Of a DNA stretch of 64,000 nt, positions 1 through 10,038 are shown in pieces. A program made the translations under genes and the position numbers. Source of the stretch: a virus; IMG/VR virus record IMGVR_UViG_3300017971_000185, positions 124,001 to 188,000 of that record, one strand, 5' to 3'. Each line of letters opens with the position of its first letter. The stretch's first letter is position 1. The notes under the pieces were generated by a model. That model saw nothing but the letters and a program-made list of their open reading frames with translations, was not told where the DNA came from and searched no databases.

Positions 1-2569
1 CTTGGCCGATCCCGCAATCAACGCCGAGACGGCGCGTAGGGTCCAGGTCCAGTATCGCATTCGCGTAACGGGCATTCCCGAAGGCATCAACTACAAACTC
101 CAGCCAGACGGCTTCAGCAACCCAGCCATCATGGCACAGGGAGCGCAGACGGCTCCGGTAGCTTTGTATCCGTTTGTTCCTGCCGATCTGACGACGGTCA
201 TCAACAACTCAGACGCGCGAGACGAGGTTGGAGGTCCGGGGATTGGCTACGGCATTCGGGACAACGGTCTCTACATCGCAGGCAACGGAACCTCGGCATC
301 GTCGGTTGCTCTCGGGACGGTGGATGGCTACTGCTATGCGATTCCAATCGGTTTTGTCTTTCGCCGGAACGATGCATACAACGGCGGTCTGGGCGGTGGC
401 TGGACACCAGCTACGAACACCAACGGGGCATTGACGCACGACCATGCCTTGTTCACGAATCCGAATCTCTACGATCCAGTAGACGTAGCCGAGTCTGATC
501 GCCCGGACAAGTACTTCGCGGACGCCATTGTCGAGACGGACTTGCTCGACCTTCGCCGCCACGTCAATCTCATGGGTGTTGATCTCGCGGCAGAGCTACA
601 GTTTCAGATGAAGGCTCTGCTGGACGGAAACTTCCGCACGTGGGCGATCGATACGGCTGACAAGCAAGTGATGGGAGCCGGGACGGGGGACGTTTCGACA
701 CAATTCCTCGTTTGTGACCAGATCGGCCGCACGGAGACCAATCCTCCGGGGCTCAACGGAACGCCGCCTCTGTCTGGCGACACCACAAACGGTGAGACGA
801 TCCGAAACTTCGATCATGTCTGTCGGAGGTTTGGCGATCAGTCCGTGGTCGAGCACTTCGTGCTGGAATTGTCTCCCACGGACGACATTGGCTCGAATGC
901 AGGCAAGTACGTCGCACGAGCCGCGTATGCTGGCGCGTATCTCGGGTGGGCCGAAGAGGACACTATCCATATCGACTTGGCTGCTCTCAACGGATCGACG
1001 CTGGGCAACTTCAATCCAGCAGACGCGACGTTGCCCACGGGAGACATCTTCGACTTCATGCCCGCAGGGACGCAGATCACGGACATCCTGTCCGTTTTCC
1101 ACGATGACGGAAACTTCGATGTGGTCGTGGCTCAGGAGGCCCAGGTATCGGTGATCACCGGGCTGGGAACGGAGCATGTGACGGTCCAGATCGATGCGAA
1201 CACCACTCAGGTCAATGGCGGCTTGCCTGGAGCTACGCATGACATGGTGGGAACCCAAGCATCGGGCGACGTTGGATCTCAGCGCCGCATCTTCGTGGAG
1301 TTGGAGATCACGTATCCGCCCGGTGGCGGCTCGACCTGCACGCCAGACGTGGAGTTGACGGACCAAGACACCGATCCGTTCCCGTTTGGGCCGTATGTCG
1401 AAAACGACATTACGTTGACGCAGCGCCCGAGGGACATGGAAAACCCCATCGCTCCAGCGTTCCGCTCGGGGTTCCGTGAGATCAACCTGGAGTACATTGC
1501 CAACGATCCCTCTGGCGGTGGTGGGAATGCTGGGGCTCCCATCGGCTCGATCACGCCCGAATTGCTCGTGAGCCGAGACAATCTCACCTTCGTGCTTCCA
1601 CGTCGAGCCTGGGGATCGTTTGTCACGTCCATGAGCCTGACGGACCAGAACGACTTGGGCGGCCGAGTGATCGATGACGGGAACACCGACTACGGTAGCT
1701 CGTCTCGCTTCGTGCAGCTTGCCAATACGGGAATCATCCCTGCGGTTCCGCTCTCGGGAGCCGGGCAGACGTTGGTAGCCGTGGCCTGGTTTGGGCAAGA
1801 TGCGATTCCGCAGGCCGGACCGGCGGGTGCGGGCTATCAGGTCGGTGTGTACTATCGCTCCAATGCGCCGCAGACGGCGGGAGTGAAAGAAGGCACGATT
1901 CACACGACGATCACCAGTTTCCCATGGACCGGAGCGGGTGGTCCGATGCCCGCGGAAGTCGTTGTCGAGCCTCTGGCGATCTCTCCCGAGCTTTGGACAG
2001 GGACCGTGGGAATGGGAGGAGTCCAGCTACCGTATCCGTATGTAGCTCCGCTCGATCAGATTCCGGTCAACGACGGAAGCTCTAGCTCGCAACCGCCTCC
2101 TCCGGGCGATGAGTTTCCGGGCGAGTGGTACTTTGTGGCGACGGCAAACATCAGCATTGATGACTTCGATGCGGACACCGGGCTTCTGTCGCTGCATCCG
2201 ATGGTTCCGGCGGATGGAACGCAAGCCTACACGGTAGGCGGCGTTGGAGCGGATCAGCTTCCGGTCAAGGACATCGAATTCCGGTCCTGCTACCCGATCA
2301 TCAACCCAGACACCTACCGCCCTTCGGCGTTCTCACAGCCTTTGAGCGGTGTGAATCGGCACAAGGTGTTTTTACCGCTCCTGGCGAGGTCCACACAAGA
2401 CACGATGTTGTTCCGCAAGGATGAGATGCTGTTGGTTGTGATCACTCGTTGGGCAGAGCTAGATGAAGACAACACGATCAAGTTTCTCGACGTTACGAAC
2501 GACAACCGCTCCTGCGCCGGTATCTACCGAACCAAAGGTCTCTTGCTGACGGTTGGAAATGGAGAGTAG
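1..2569 (+). CDS. Giant virion-type protein, 5' end cut by window edge
   Basis: At least 855 residues remain; the frame is open to the first base, so the TTG at base 2 is not a credible start. The first residues (DPAINAETARRVQVQYRIRV) align with residues 184-203 of the 1872-residue protein at 10039-15657, so roughly 180 residues are probably missing upstream. Further shared blocks are GYCYAIPIGFVFRRN against GYIYAIPICAIFRRN, and LLDLRRHVNL against FLDMRRGVNL. It is rich in Gly, Asp, Pro and Thr and lacks membrane segments or catalytic motifs, as expected for tail or baseplate appendage proteins. The next gene begins two bases after its stop, so they are co-translated. The structural role is inferred from size, composition and clustering; no exact family is recognised. 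Confidence 0.65.
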   Translation, partial: LADPAINAETARRVQVQYRIRVTGIPEGINYKLQPDGFSNPAIMAQGAQTAPVALYPFVPADLTTVINNSDARDEVGGPGIGYGIRDNGLYIAGNGTSASSVALGTVDGYCYAIPIGFVFRRNDAYNGGLGGGWTPATNTNGALTHDHALFTNPNLYDPVDVAESDRPDKYFADAIVETDLLDLRRHVNLMGVDLAAELQFQMKALLDGNFRTWAIDTADKQVMGAGTGDVSTQFLVCDQIGRTETNPPGLNGTPPLSGDTTNGETIRNFDHVCRRFGDQSVVEHFVLELSPTDDIGSNAGKYVARAAYAGAYLGWAEEDTIHIDLAALNGSTLGNFNPADATLPTGDIFDFMPAGTQITDILSVFHDDGNFDVVVAQEAQVSVITGLGTEHVTVQIDANTTQVNGGLPGATHDMVGTQASGDVGSQRRIFVELEITYPPGGGSTCTPDVELTDQDTDPFPFGPYVENDITLTQRPRDMENPIAPAFRSGFREINLEYIANDPSGGGGNAGAPIGSITPELLVSRDNLTFVLPRRAWGSFVTSMSLTDQNDLGGRVIDDGNTDYGSSSRFVQLANTGIIPAVPLSGAGQTLVAVAWFGQDAIPQAGPAGAGYQVGVYYRSNAPQTAGVKEGTIHTTITSFPWTGAGGPMPAEVVVEPLAISPELWTGTVGMGGVQLPYPYVAPLDQIPVNDGSSSSQPPPPGDEFPGEWYFVATANISIDDFDADTGLLSLHPMVPADGTQAYTVGGVGADQLPVKDIEFRSCYPIINPDTYRPSAFSQPLSGVNRHKVFLPLLARSTQDTMLFRKDEMLLVVITRWAELDEDNTIKFLDVTNDNRSCAGIYRTKGLLLTVGNGE

Positions 2570-2571
2570 CC

Positions 2572-5500
2572 ATGCCTCGCAGCGGAGATCCCAACGACAT
2601 CAAGACGGGCACTGGTAAGGCCAACCAGAACAGTGTCGATGCAAATTCGTTTACCAACGATCTCGCCACGGGCGCTGGAGGCTTGCCTGGGCTCCGAGCC
2701 CACGTTAACGATCCGCAGGCTGCCCATCCCGCGTCAGCGATCTCGACAACGACTACGGACGGTTTCTACGACAACGATGACGTGCAGGGTGATCTGGACG
2801 AGATCGCTGCTCTGATTCCTCCGCGTCCAGGCACGGTTGGCAACTGGCAGACCAATCTTGAGACGGTCTCGATCATCTCCGGTGTGCCCGATTGGGGCGT
2901 GCTCAAACTCAACGATGCGGGTCACATCGCGCGAGGAACCGTCACGCCGCCAGATCCGAATGACCCCAACGACGATCTGGCGGTCTACCCCTACTACAAC
3001 TACATCCCCGAGGTCGCTTCCGATAATCCTCCATTCGATCCGGGTGGGAACGATCCAGAGACAGACCCCACGTTCAACATCGATCCGGCCGGAACGCCAG
3101 ATCCCACCTACACTGGTGGAGGCGTGGGTTGGTGCCATCAGGGTGGTTTCACACGACCGCAAATGGGCGGTAGTCCGATCATCGAGACTACACGGATCTT
3201 CCCCACTGCGGGTGGTGCTTTCCAGCCGGTGGTCGTTTCGGGAATGCTCTATCCTGCCGATCGGGGTGTTCTGGCTCTGTTGCATTGGCCCGCTGGGGGC
3301 TCGATCGGTGACTTCCTGGCGCAACCTCTGACCAATCGCGTTGTCGCAGCCGTTCTGTGCGGACAAGGCATCTTGGACGATTGCGATGGAGCGCCCGGAG
3401 GGATCTTCACAGAGGGCGATCCCAACATCTTCGCCTATCCGGGCCGCGCGGCGGGTCAGTATCAGCTTCGTGAGCTACACACGGGCTTGGTGCAAGGCTC
3501 TGGGGCTCCTTTGCCCGCTCCCTACAACGTGCCCGACCCCGGAGCCGGACAGGTTCGCTTGGGCACAGATCCCAACGCGGGTGTCCCGGTGGTGGTCGGT
3601 GGAATCCCCATCTTGGGAGGCACGACTGCGGCGACCGGCGGAGGCAACGACAACAACTTCTTCCGCTACAGGCTTCCGTATCTGAGTGACTACAGCGATA
3701 CGGCTGATGGCTTTGGTGGCGTCACCGGGCTTCCCTACACGCCCGCGACTGAGAAGTTTCGCTACTTCGACAAGCCAGACGTGTCAGCCGACTTCGCGAC
3801 GCTCTTGATACAAGCGGGAGACTACGCGGACTTGCCAGACGACTATTGGCAATTCCAGCTTGCTCGCTATCGCCACCGGTTCACGTTCCAGCACAACGTC
3901 TGGCCCGCGCCGACCGATCACGGATCCTGGTTGCTCGTTCATTTCCAGAAGGAGGGGGACTTTGAGAAGTGGGCACGAGACGGCATCTTGCCGGACGATG
4001 TGACGGACGGATACGAGATCTATAGCTCCAGCTTGCTCGACTACTCGTCTCCCGAGAGCACAGACAATCTGGCTGAGCCCGCTCCTCCGTTTGACGTGTC
4101 GCCGGGATACCACGTGGTGCGTGGTGCCATCTACGAAGATCCAGACGACTTCACGACGTTCACCATCGATGCCATTGGTTACGACGTGTTCGTGACTGTG
4201 GACGAAGTGATGGCGGTTTCGGGGATCAAGTATTGGGTTCCTGGGACGGTGGGTTCCAAGTGGACGATTCCCAACATGAATCTCACGCTCAGCGATGTGT
4301 GGGAGAACAGCTACAGATTAGGGAATAATCCAATAACATCCGTTGAGGTCTCTTGGGGGATATGGCATCAAGATCCTCTGTTCGTGTTTCAGGGTATCTT
4401 CGGTGCCGAGCCCGGTAGCACGAACGCACCGAGTGCCACGGCTACTTTTGCTGGCACGGTGAGTGGTGGTCCGGGTGGTGAGCGTATCGAATTCCGCTAC
4501 GATCAGCTAGATAGCGCAAGCGGTCACGGTCCTTGGAGCGTTCTTAATGGTCCTCTTCCGGCGGATACGGCCGACCTTCTCTTGGTTCCGGCTGATCCAA
4601 TGACGTTCAACGGGGACCAGAATCTTCCGCACTTCTCGACGGATGCTCGCATTCGAGCTTTCTTCCGAAAGCCTCTTGGGCATCAGCTTCCTGCGGACAC
4701 GGTTCTTGAGGCTCTGTTCCCCCGTCCTGGCGGCACTCTCTTTCTGTTCCACAGCACGAGCCAGAACCCAACCGATGACATCGGCGTGTATGGCAACTTC
4801 CAAACAGGCGGCTCAGGTAGTCCCGCACGCGCGAGCCTGGAGACTTCTCTCAAGGACACCGAAGAGAGGTTCTTGGATGAGGTCTATCGCTACGCAATTA
4901 ACACATTTGATGCCGGAGCCTTTGACCCGACTTGGGATGGGTCGAAGGGTAACTTGGCTGGGCCTGGATTACCGTTTGGTCCGAGCGGTTTCATCGATGT
5001 TCCTGTTCGTGTAGGAGCAAACGGTACTGCCACGATACTTTCGTTCATTCAGCAAGACCACTACACGAAAGATTTGGCTACAGCGCCGACCGTTGCATCA
5101 GAAGCTCAAGTAGCAGGGTTGCCCGATCGCAACCCGCCAATCTCGGATGGGGTGATAGCGCCGCTACCTTCCCGTGGGATTGTCCTTTACCCGCATATTG
5201 ACTACACGGTTGGCTATCGTCCCGCCAGTCCGGGCGATGTCACGCCAACGCAGTTTGACTACAGCGGAGTCGCTGACGCACAGCGAGAGTACCTACGTGC
5301 TTTCGATCTCGGTTTCTCCAGGGACGCGAGCCCGATCGTAGGGCAGGTTGCTGGGCAATCGTTTTTCCGTGTTCGCGTTCACGGGTTGAATCTTTCCGAC
5401 TACGAGTATGCTGCGCCGGGGCCCGGATCGGTTTTCATGGCCATCATGGTCAAGGTGCCAGGGCTCACGACTTGGATGGACCTTGGGCGGCGGGATGGTT

Positions 5501-5793
5501 TTGGGCCGTCGAAGCAAGATCCCTTACTCGACGGAGCTGGATGCAAGGTCATCGGAACGCAAACGGTCGATAGCCGCGACGCACAGTACGGACACCGGAT
5601 AAGCGATGTGCTCGTCAACGTAGGGCCCGCGATCAACTTGGCCGTGAACAGCGATGGTGAGGTCCCCATTCTCGTTCGTGTCATCATCAAACAGGCTGCG
5701 GCAACCGTTTTGGATTGGGTGTCGGGCGGTCCAGATGACAGCACGGCTAACATGGTGGGTCTGGTAGGCATCGAGATTCTCCGGCCGGAGTAG
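2572..5793 (+). CDS. Giant virion-type protein (1073 aa)
   Basis: The N-terminal part (residues 40-85) carries the pattern AHVNDPQAAHPASAIS followed by DDVQGDLDEIA, a block recurring in phage tail and appendage proteins. The remainder is a long beta-rich, Gly/Asp/Pro-rich sequence with no enzyme motif. ATG at 2572 follows the stop of the upstream giant gene by two bases, and the next giant gene begins four bases after its own stop, so these form one structural operon. Base composition becomes visibly more AT-rich around 4300-5100, suggesting a domain acquired by recombination. Function (fibre, baseplate or decoration) is inference; it could be a receptor-binding component. Confidence 0.6.
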   Translation: MPRSGDPNDIKTGTGKANQNSVDANSFTNDLATGAGGLPGLRAHVNDPQAAHPASAISTTTTDGFYDNDDVQGDLDEIAALIPPRPGTVGNWQTNLETVSIISGVPDWGVLKLNDAGHIARGTVTPPDPNDPNDDLAVYPYYNYIPEVASDNPPFDPGGNDPETDPTFNIDPAGTPDPTYTGGGVGWCHQGGFTRPQMGGSPIIETTRIFPTAGGAFQPVVVSGMLYPADRGVLALLHWPAGGSIGDFLAQPLTNRVVAAVLCGQGILDDCDGAPGGIFTEGDPNIFAYPGRAAGQYQLRELHTGLVQGSGAPLPAPYNVPDPGAGQVRLGTDPNAGVPVVVGGIPILGGTTAATGGGNDNNFFRYRLPYLSDYSDTADGFGGVTGLPYTPATEKFRYFDKPDVSADFATLLIQAGDYADLPDDYWQFQLARYRHRFTFQHNVWPAPTDHGSWLLVHFQKEGDFEKWARDGILPDDVTDGYEIYSSSLLDYSSPESTDNLAEPAPPFDVSPGYHVVRGAIYEDPDDFTTFTIDAIGYDVFVTVDEVMAVSGIKYWVPGTVGSKWTIPNMNLTLSDVWENSYRLGNNPITSVEVSWGIWHQDPLFVFQGIFGAEPGSTNAPSATATFAGTVSGGPGGERIEFRYDQLDSASGHGPWSVLNGPLPADTADLLLVPADPMTFNGDQNLPHFSTDARIRAFFRKPLGHQLPADTVLEALFPRPGGTLFLFHSTSQNPTDDIGVYGNFQTGGSGSPARASLETSLKDTEERFLDEVYRYAINTFDAGAFDPTWDGSKGNLAGPGLPFGPSGFIDVPVRVGANGTATILSFIQQDHYTKDLATAPTVASEAQVAGLPDRNPPISDGVIAPLPSRGIVLYPHIDYTVGYRPASPGDVTPTQFDYSGVADAQREYLRAFDLGFSRDASPIVGQVAGQSFFRVRVHGLNLSDYEYAAPGPGSVFMAIMVKVPGLTTWMDLGRRDGFGPSKQDPLLDGAGCKVIGTQTVDSRDAQYGHRISDVLVNVGPAINLAVNSDGEVPILVRVIIKQAAATVLDWVSGGPDDSTANMVGLVGIEILRPE

Positions 5794-5797
5794 AGAC

Positions 5798-8700
5798 ATG
5801 GTTGACTTCACCGATCTCGATGAAGAGAAACTCGAAGAGCTACGCAAGGCGCTGGCGAAAGCTGCGGCCACGACTACTTCACGTCAGCCTTGGCAGGAGC
5901 ACTTTGAGCGCGAAACCTCCAGTACGGCGGCTAGATCGGTACTTGCGGCCGACATTATCCGTGGGTTTTCGGGTTCGTGGGCGGCTTCGTACAACTACGG
6001 ATACGGTGCTGGGATCACGGCGAATGCGACCAACGAGGCCAGGGCTGACACGAGTGAGGTTCCGATTCCGATCCGTGCCAAGACGACCAAACTCGGTCGT
6101 CGGGGCGTGCCAGACATTGACTTTGTGCCCTTCAATTGGCGAACCAATCGGTTTGGGTACAAAGGTCCGGCTCTAGTCGGTCATCCGATCAGCTACGAAG
6201 TTGTAGGCCCTACGCTCAAATCGCCTTTCTGTGACTGGACCTGGCAAGTCAATCTCGCTACGGGTCCGAATGGTGGCGATGAGCTTACGATGTTCACGCG
6301 ACCGGATGGAAACCCCGCAGTCGCCTCTACGTTGGCGGACGGCTACGGTGCAGACATTCCAGTGTTCACGATCGGAGATTCGGCTGAGCCGAACGGTGGC
6401 TTGTATGTCATTATCACAGATGACGGAGCCAATGCAGGCTCGATTCCAGCCGGCGAAACCGCAATGGGAGCGCGGCCGGAGTTTATCGACACGGCACGCT
6501 ACGAGATCTTCCGTGTTGCCAGCGCGACAACAGACACGCTTGAGCTACATCCGAACAAGTCGCTCGCGCCCTACTTCGATCTGACGGGCCCATTTCCGCG
6601 AACGATTCGTGCGATCACGGTCATCAAGCCCTACGTGACACGGCTTGCAGCCATTCCCGACTCGGGTCCTGGGCCAGGGCAAGAACGTGTGTTTGCTGTA
6701 GTGTCGCCCGAGGTCTCAGCATCGTCCGATCTGTACCCTCCGTACGATGGGGGCTCTGGAGCATGGCGGCAGGGAGGTTTTGACGCCAACCCAGGCGAGA
6801 CGCCTTCGGGTGTTCTAGGGAGCGCGGATAGGTATCTGGGTCGGATGACGATGCCGATTCCGATTCCCTTGCGCAAGGGACTGGCTCAAGTAGACACCAC
6901 GGCTGCGGCGACGCCCACGAATGAGATTGGTCTGACGTTCATCTCCGACCATCCTTCGACGCCGATTGCATCGAGCGGCGCGGATGTTGGCCGCATTCTT
7001 CGGGTCTACGACATCCAGTCTGAGGATGACACGGATCTGACGTTTGGTACTCCGGCCGCGACGCTTGGATGGTTCCCTTGCTACGACGTGGAGGTAGGGC
7101 CTCCGACTGGTTTCGTGTTGGGTCGTACCGCAGAGGTTGCGCCCGAGACAGGCCACACGTACTTCGGCCCTGGGCCGTTCTTGCAGGATGCCGTAGGCCC
7201 CAAGCATGACTTGGTGTACACGGTTCACGATCCGGTTTCCGATCTCTGGCAAGGGCCGTTCAATGTTGACAAGGTGGAAGCCTGTCGGCTCCAGAACCTC
7301 ATCGATCCCCACGAAGTTGCTCGTTTCGAGAAGCAGATTTCTCAGGGCGTAGCGGGTACATCACAACCTGGCGGGTCGAGTTTCTCTGGGCCGGACAAGG
7401 CGATCTGGGACACGTCCAAACGGGTCGTTCCCGCAGCGCTTGATGAAGCCCCGAATCCGGGCAGCTTGCTCGATCTGGGCTTCCGCATGGTCTTGTATCC
7501 GGCGAAGAATGACGGCTCGGACAATCCGATTCCCGACTTTGACAAACCTATCGAGACGCGCGGCAATCTCGTGATCAGTCCTGCGGTCACCGAGGACCAG
7601 TACCTTGAAGTTGACTATTCTGCGGGTCTCGTTCGGCTGAGCCATGAGCCGCCTGTTGTTTCCAATGGTGGCGTGGGCGACATCATTCCCAACGGGATCA
7701 TCGGAGGAGCCGGGACGACAAATCCTCGGCTGGAGGTTGTTCTGTTTGCTGCTTGCGTGCCCTTCTCGATGGAAGAAAGCCAGCTTGGTACGGGTGCGCG
7801 AGTAGTTGGTCGCCCTGGAACAGACGACATCGATCTCTACAGCGGTCGTGTCCGCGCGGGCATCGATCTCGCCAACACGAACGCCGCTGGTACGCCTACG
7901 CCTCCATACGTTGGGGCGAGTGGTGTTGCTCCGAACCCTGTAGAGATCGTGCTCGATCAGATCTGGACCGGACCGAGCACTGGCGTCTTTGAGATCCTCG
8001 ATGACACCGACACCGGAGCTAGCTTCGGTCTCTGGGGTTACTCGGAGACGCGCGATGTTTCGGTTCTGGGTCGGCAAGTGACGGCTCTTGGGGGAATCAC
8101 GAGCCTTCCAACTACGATCAGCGATCCTGGTCTCGGAGGCTCGACTCCGCGAGTGGTTGTGCTTCGGCGTGAAGTGTTCTTCGCGGAGAAGTCAGGCTCA
8201 AAAGACTTTGGCGTTGACAACGCGACCAACGACACTGCTTACGGGTCAGCGGCTCGTGCCAAGACGGTTCGTTTCGACAACGCCACGCTGCTTCCCGAGC
8301 TAGATGGTTCTGTCACCGTGCGGCAGAATCAGGCTCCGCGGTTTGCCGACTGGATTGGTCTACTGACCGCATCGACCATCGTTGATATTGTGGGGCCGCC
8401 AGCGACGTATAAGTTGTCTCAGAATGGCGTGTTTGAGGACACCATCTACGAGGATACGGGTAATCCGACCGGCGGCCCTTCACAAGCTATCCTCTGGCCT
8501 ACCCTAGGACATCAAGAAGGACCTATTCTAGTTTTCCCTGCGACCAACCCGGCAGGTGATTATAGCGGTTTTCTGACCAAAGCGAGCCGTATCCGCTTGG
8601 ATCAGGTTTGTCGTTTGGTGTTCAAATTTGGTCTTGTACATGAAGTGGTAGCTGGTGAGATGGTTGCCTATATTGGATTGGGGGAGGGAGAGCTTTTCAA

Positions 8701-9148
8701 CACTGTTGGAATCACTCCCGCATTGGTGAATATCCTGACGCCAGGTTTTCCTCCTCCTGTTCCTGGTAACTATGTTGGAATCCGTGTTGATGGTAATGTC
8801 GGGCCGCCAGCTCCAGCCCAATTCCGATGGATTACTGGTCGTTTGGCACCCTCGTCATGGCAAGCTGTGGATACGGGAATTATTCCAGAAGACAATGGCG
8901 ATGTCTTCTATCTGGTCATCGAAACATCACGGACAGGTCTGGTTGTCAAGATGGCATTGTTCAATGCAGACATGGATCGTTTAAGTGATATTTCGTTTCC
9001 AGCTTCCAATCCTGGGATCCCTCTCTTGACTGCGCCCATGGAAGTTGTGGCTGGTGTGTACAACACAATTGGAGGCGGGATGCACGGAGTTGCGCCTTGG
9101 TGGATCTCGTATCTGAACCGGATTGACCTTCCGTACCCCGTTTTCTAG
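5798..9148 (+). CDS. Giant virion-type protein with AT-rich C-terminal domain (1116 aa)
   Basis: It starts with a charged helical segment (residues 1-50, including DLDEEKLEELRKALAKAA) followed by long Gly/Pro/Asp-rich sequence. ATG 5798 has GGAG just upstream, overlapping the previous stop. The last 230 residues are encoded by markedly more AT-rich DNA (about 8400-9148) and look like a separate beta-sandwich (lectin-like) module ending in LPYPVF. No catalytic motif is visible. Position inside the structural operon suggests a tail appendage; the C-terminal module could be receptor-binding. No named family is recognised. Confidence 0.6.
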   Translation: MVDFTDLDEEKLEELRKALAKAAATTTSRQPWQEHFERETSSTAARSVLAADIIRGFSGSWAASYNYGYGAGITANATNEARADTSEVPIPIRAKTTKLGRRGVPDIDFVPFNWRTNRFGYKGPALVGHPISYEVVGPTLKSPFCDWTWQVNLATGPNGGDELTMFTRPDGNPAVASTLADGYGADIPVFTIGDSAEPNGGLYVIITDDGANAGSIPAGETAMGARPEFIDTARYEIFRVASATTDTLELHPNKSLAPYFDLTGPFPRTIRAITVIKPYVTRLAAIPDSGPGPGQERVFAVVSPEVSASSDLYPPYDGGSGAWRQGGFDANPGETPSGVLGSADRYLGRMTMPIPIPLRKGLAQVDTTAAATPTNEIGLTFISDHPSTPIASSGADVGRILRVYDIQSEDDTDLTFGTPAATLGWFPCYDVEVGPPTGFVLGRTAEVAPETGHTYFGPGPFLQDAVGPKHDLVYTVHDPVSDLWQGPFNVDKVEACRLQNLIDPHEVARFEKQISQGVAGTSQPGGSSFSGPDKAIWDTSKRVVPAALDEAPNPGSLLDLGFRMVLYPAKNDGSDNPIPDFDKPIETRGNLVISPAVTEDQYLEVDYSAGLVRLSHEPPVVSNGGVGDIIPNGIIGGAGTTNPRLEVVLFAACVPFSMEESQLGTGARVVGRPGTDDIDLYSGRVRAGIDLANTNAAGTPTPPYVGASGVAPNPVEIVLDQIWTGPSTGVFEILDDTDTGASFGLWGYSETRDVSVLGRQVTALGGITSLPTTISDPGLGGSTPRVVVLRREVFFAEKSGSKDFGVDNATNDTAYGSAARAKTVRFDNATLLPELDGSVTVRQNQAPRFADWIGLLTASTIVDIVGPPATYKLSQNGVFEDTIYEDTGNPTGGPSQAILWPTLGHQEGPILVFPATNPAGDYSGFLTKASRIRLDQVCRLVFKFGLVHEVVAGEMVAYIGLGEGELFNTVGITPALVNILTPGFPPPVPGNYVGIRVDGNVGPPAPAQFRWITGRLAPSSWQAVDTGIIPEDNGDVFYLVIETSRTGLVVKMALFNADMDRLSDISFPASNPGIPLLTAPMEVVAGVYNTIGGGMHGVAPWWISYLNRIDLPYPVF

Positions 9149-9227
9149 GCTCCCAGGGCCCATTTTCCATCCTATAGGAGCGCACTTGTAGGACAGCTTG
9201 CGCTCTGGCGCAGGTATCGTGATTTCG

Positions 9228-10019
9228 ATGCGCATCCTAGTCGATCGGGCAACAAACGAGATCCTTCAAGTCGAGAAGGTTCCTTCCGAGGGCGAGACGG
9301 TTCCGCTCAATGGGAAGTACATTCTTCCGACGCCCGAGGGAGTCACGGTTCACGTCGATTCGGATTCGTTCGTTTTGCCTTCCTCCGATCCTGGGTCGGT
9401 TGTTGCGCAAGCCTACGCAGGACTACTTGCTCAATTTCCGCAGTACGAGAACGTCTTGTATAATCCTCTCTTGCTGGATACGGATGTTGACGATCTGGAT
9501 CTGACCGGGTTGTTCATCGATCCAGACACGAGCGACGAATTCACGACGCGCGCACAGATGGGCCGTGGAACGGGAGGCCCTTGGACTTCTGGGCAAGCGC
9601 CGATCAATACGGCGATGCTGGAAGCCAACGGGGTCACGTCTCCAACGCGGCCGGGGCTCTTGATCACGGACACCATCGACATCAGCCCCTTCACTCTGGA
9701 CCCTTTCGGGATTCCGGTAGGCACCGATGAGTTTGTCGTCTACTGGTACATCTACGAATGTGAAACCACTGAAGACATTCACTCCGACTTTGGCGCACAA
9801 GCAGGAGTGAACAATCCGGCGTTTCGCAACGTGATCGAGACGGACCAGGAGCCGGCCGATCTCCAGGTCTACATCAGCATCAACGACGGCACGACTTGGG
9901 TCGAAGTCCAGCGGCTTCTTCCCGTGGCGTTCTGCAACAAAGGGAAACTGATACGTCTCGCGTTTCGCAACAACGGCACCACGAAGGTCTATCTAGCTGC
10001 GTATGCCATCCTTTTCTGA
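9228..10019 (+). CDS. Virion-type protein (263 aa)
   Basis: The chosen ATG gives MRILVDRATNEILQVEKVPS. An in-frame TTG at 9198 with AGGA four bases upstream would add ten residues (MRSGAGIVIS), and GTG 9219 is also possible. The protein is beta-rich; its end (VYISINDGTTWVEVQRLLP) resembles the final beta-sheet domain of baseplate or fibre-associated proteins. It lies between the 1116-residue and 1872-residue structural genes. A CCTATAG element lies just upstream at 9171-9177. A structural role is inferred from context only. Confidence 0.55.
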   Translation: MRILVDRATNEILQVEKVPSEGETVPLNGKYILPTPEGVTVHVDSDSFVLPSSDPGSVVAQAYAGLLAQFPQYENVLYNPLLLDTDVDDLDLTGLFIDPDTSDEFTTRAQMGRGTGGPWTSGQAPINTAMLEANGVTSPTRPGLLITDTIDISPFTLDPFGIPVGTDEFVVYWYIYECETTEDIHSDFGAQAGVNNPAFRNVIETDQEPADLQVYISINDGTTWVEVQRLLPVAFCNKGKLIRLAFRNNGTTKVYLAAYAILF

Positions 10020-10038
10020 TGGGCCGCGGAGTTGAGCC

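Noticed and set aside
596-1903. Minus-strand ORF of 435 codons in the first structural gene
   Set aside because: Shadow of the plus-strand structural gene; rich in Arg/His/Ser as expected from an antisense frame and without recognised motifs.
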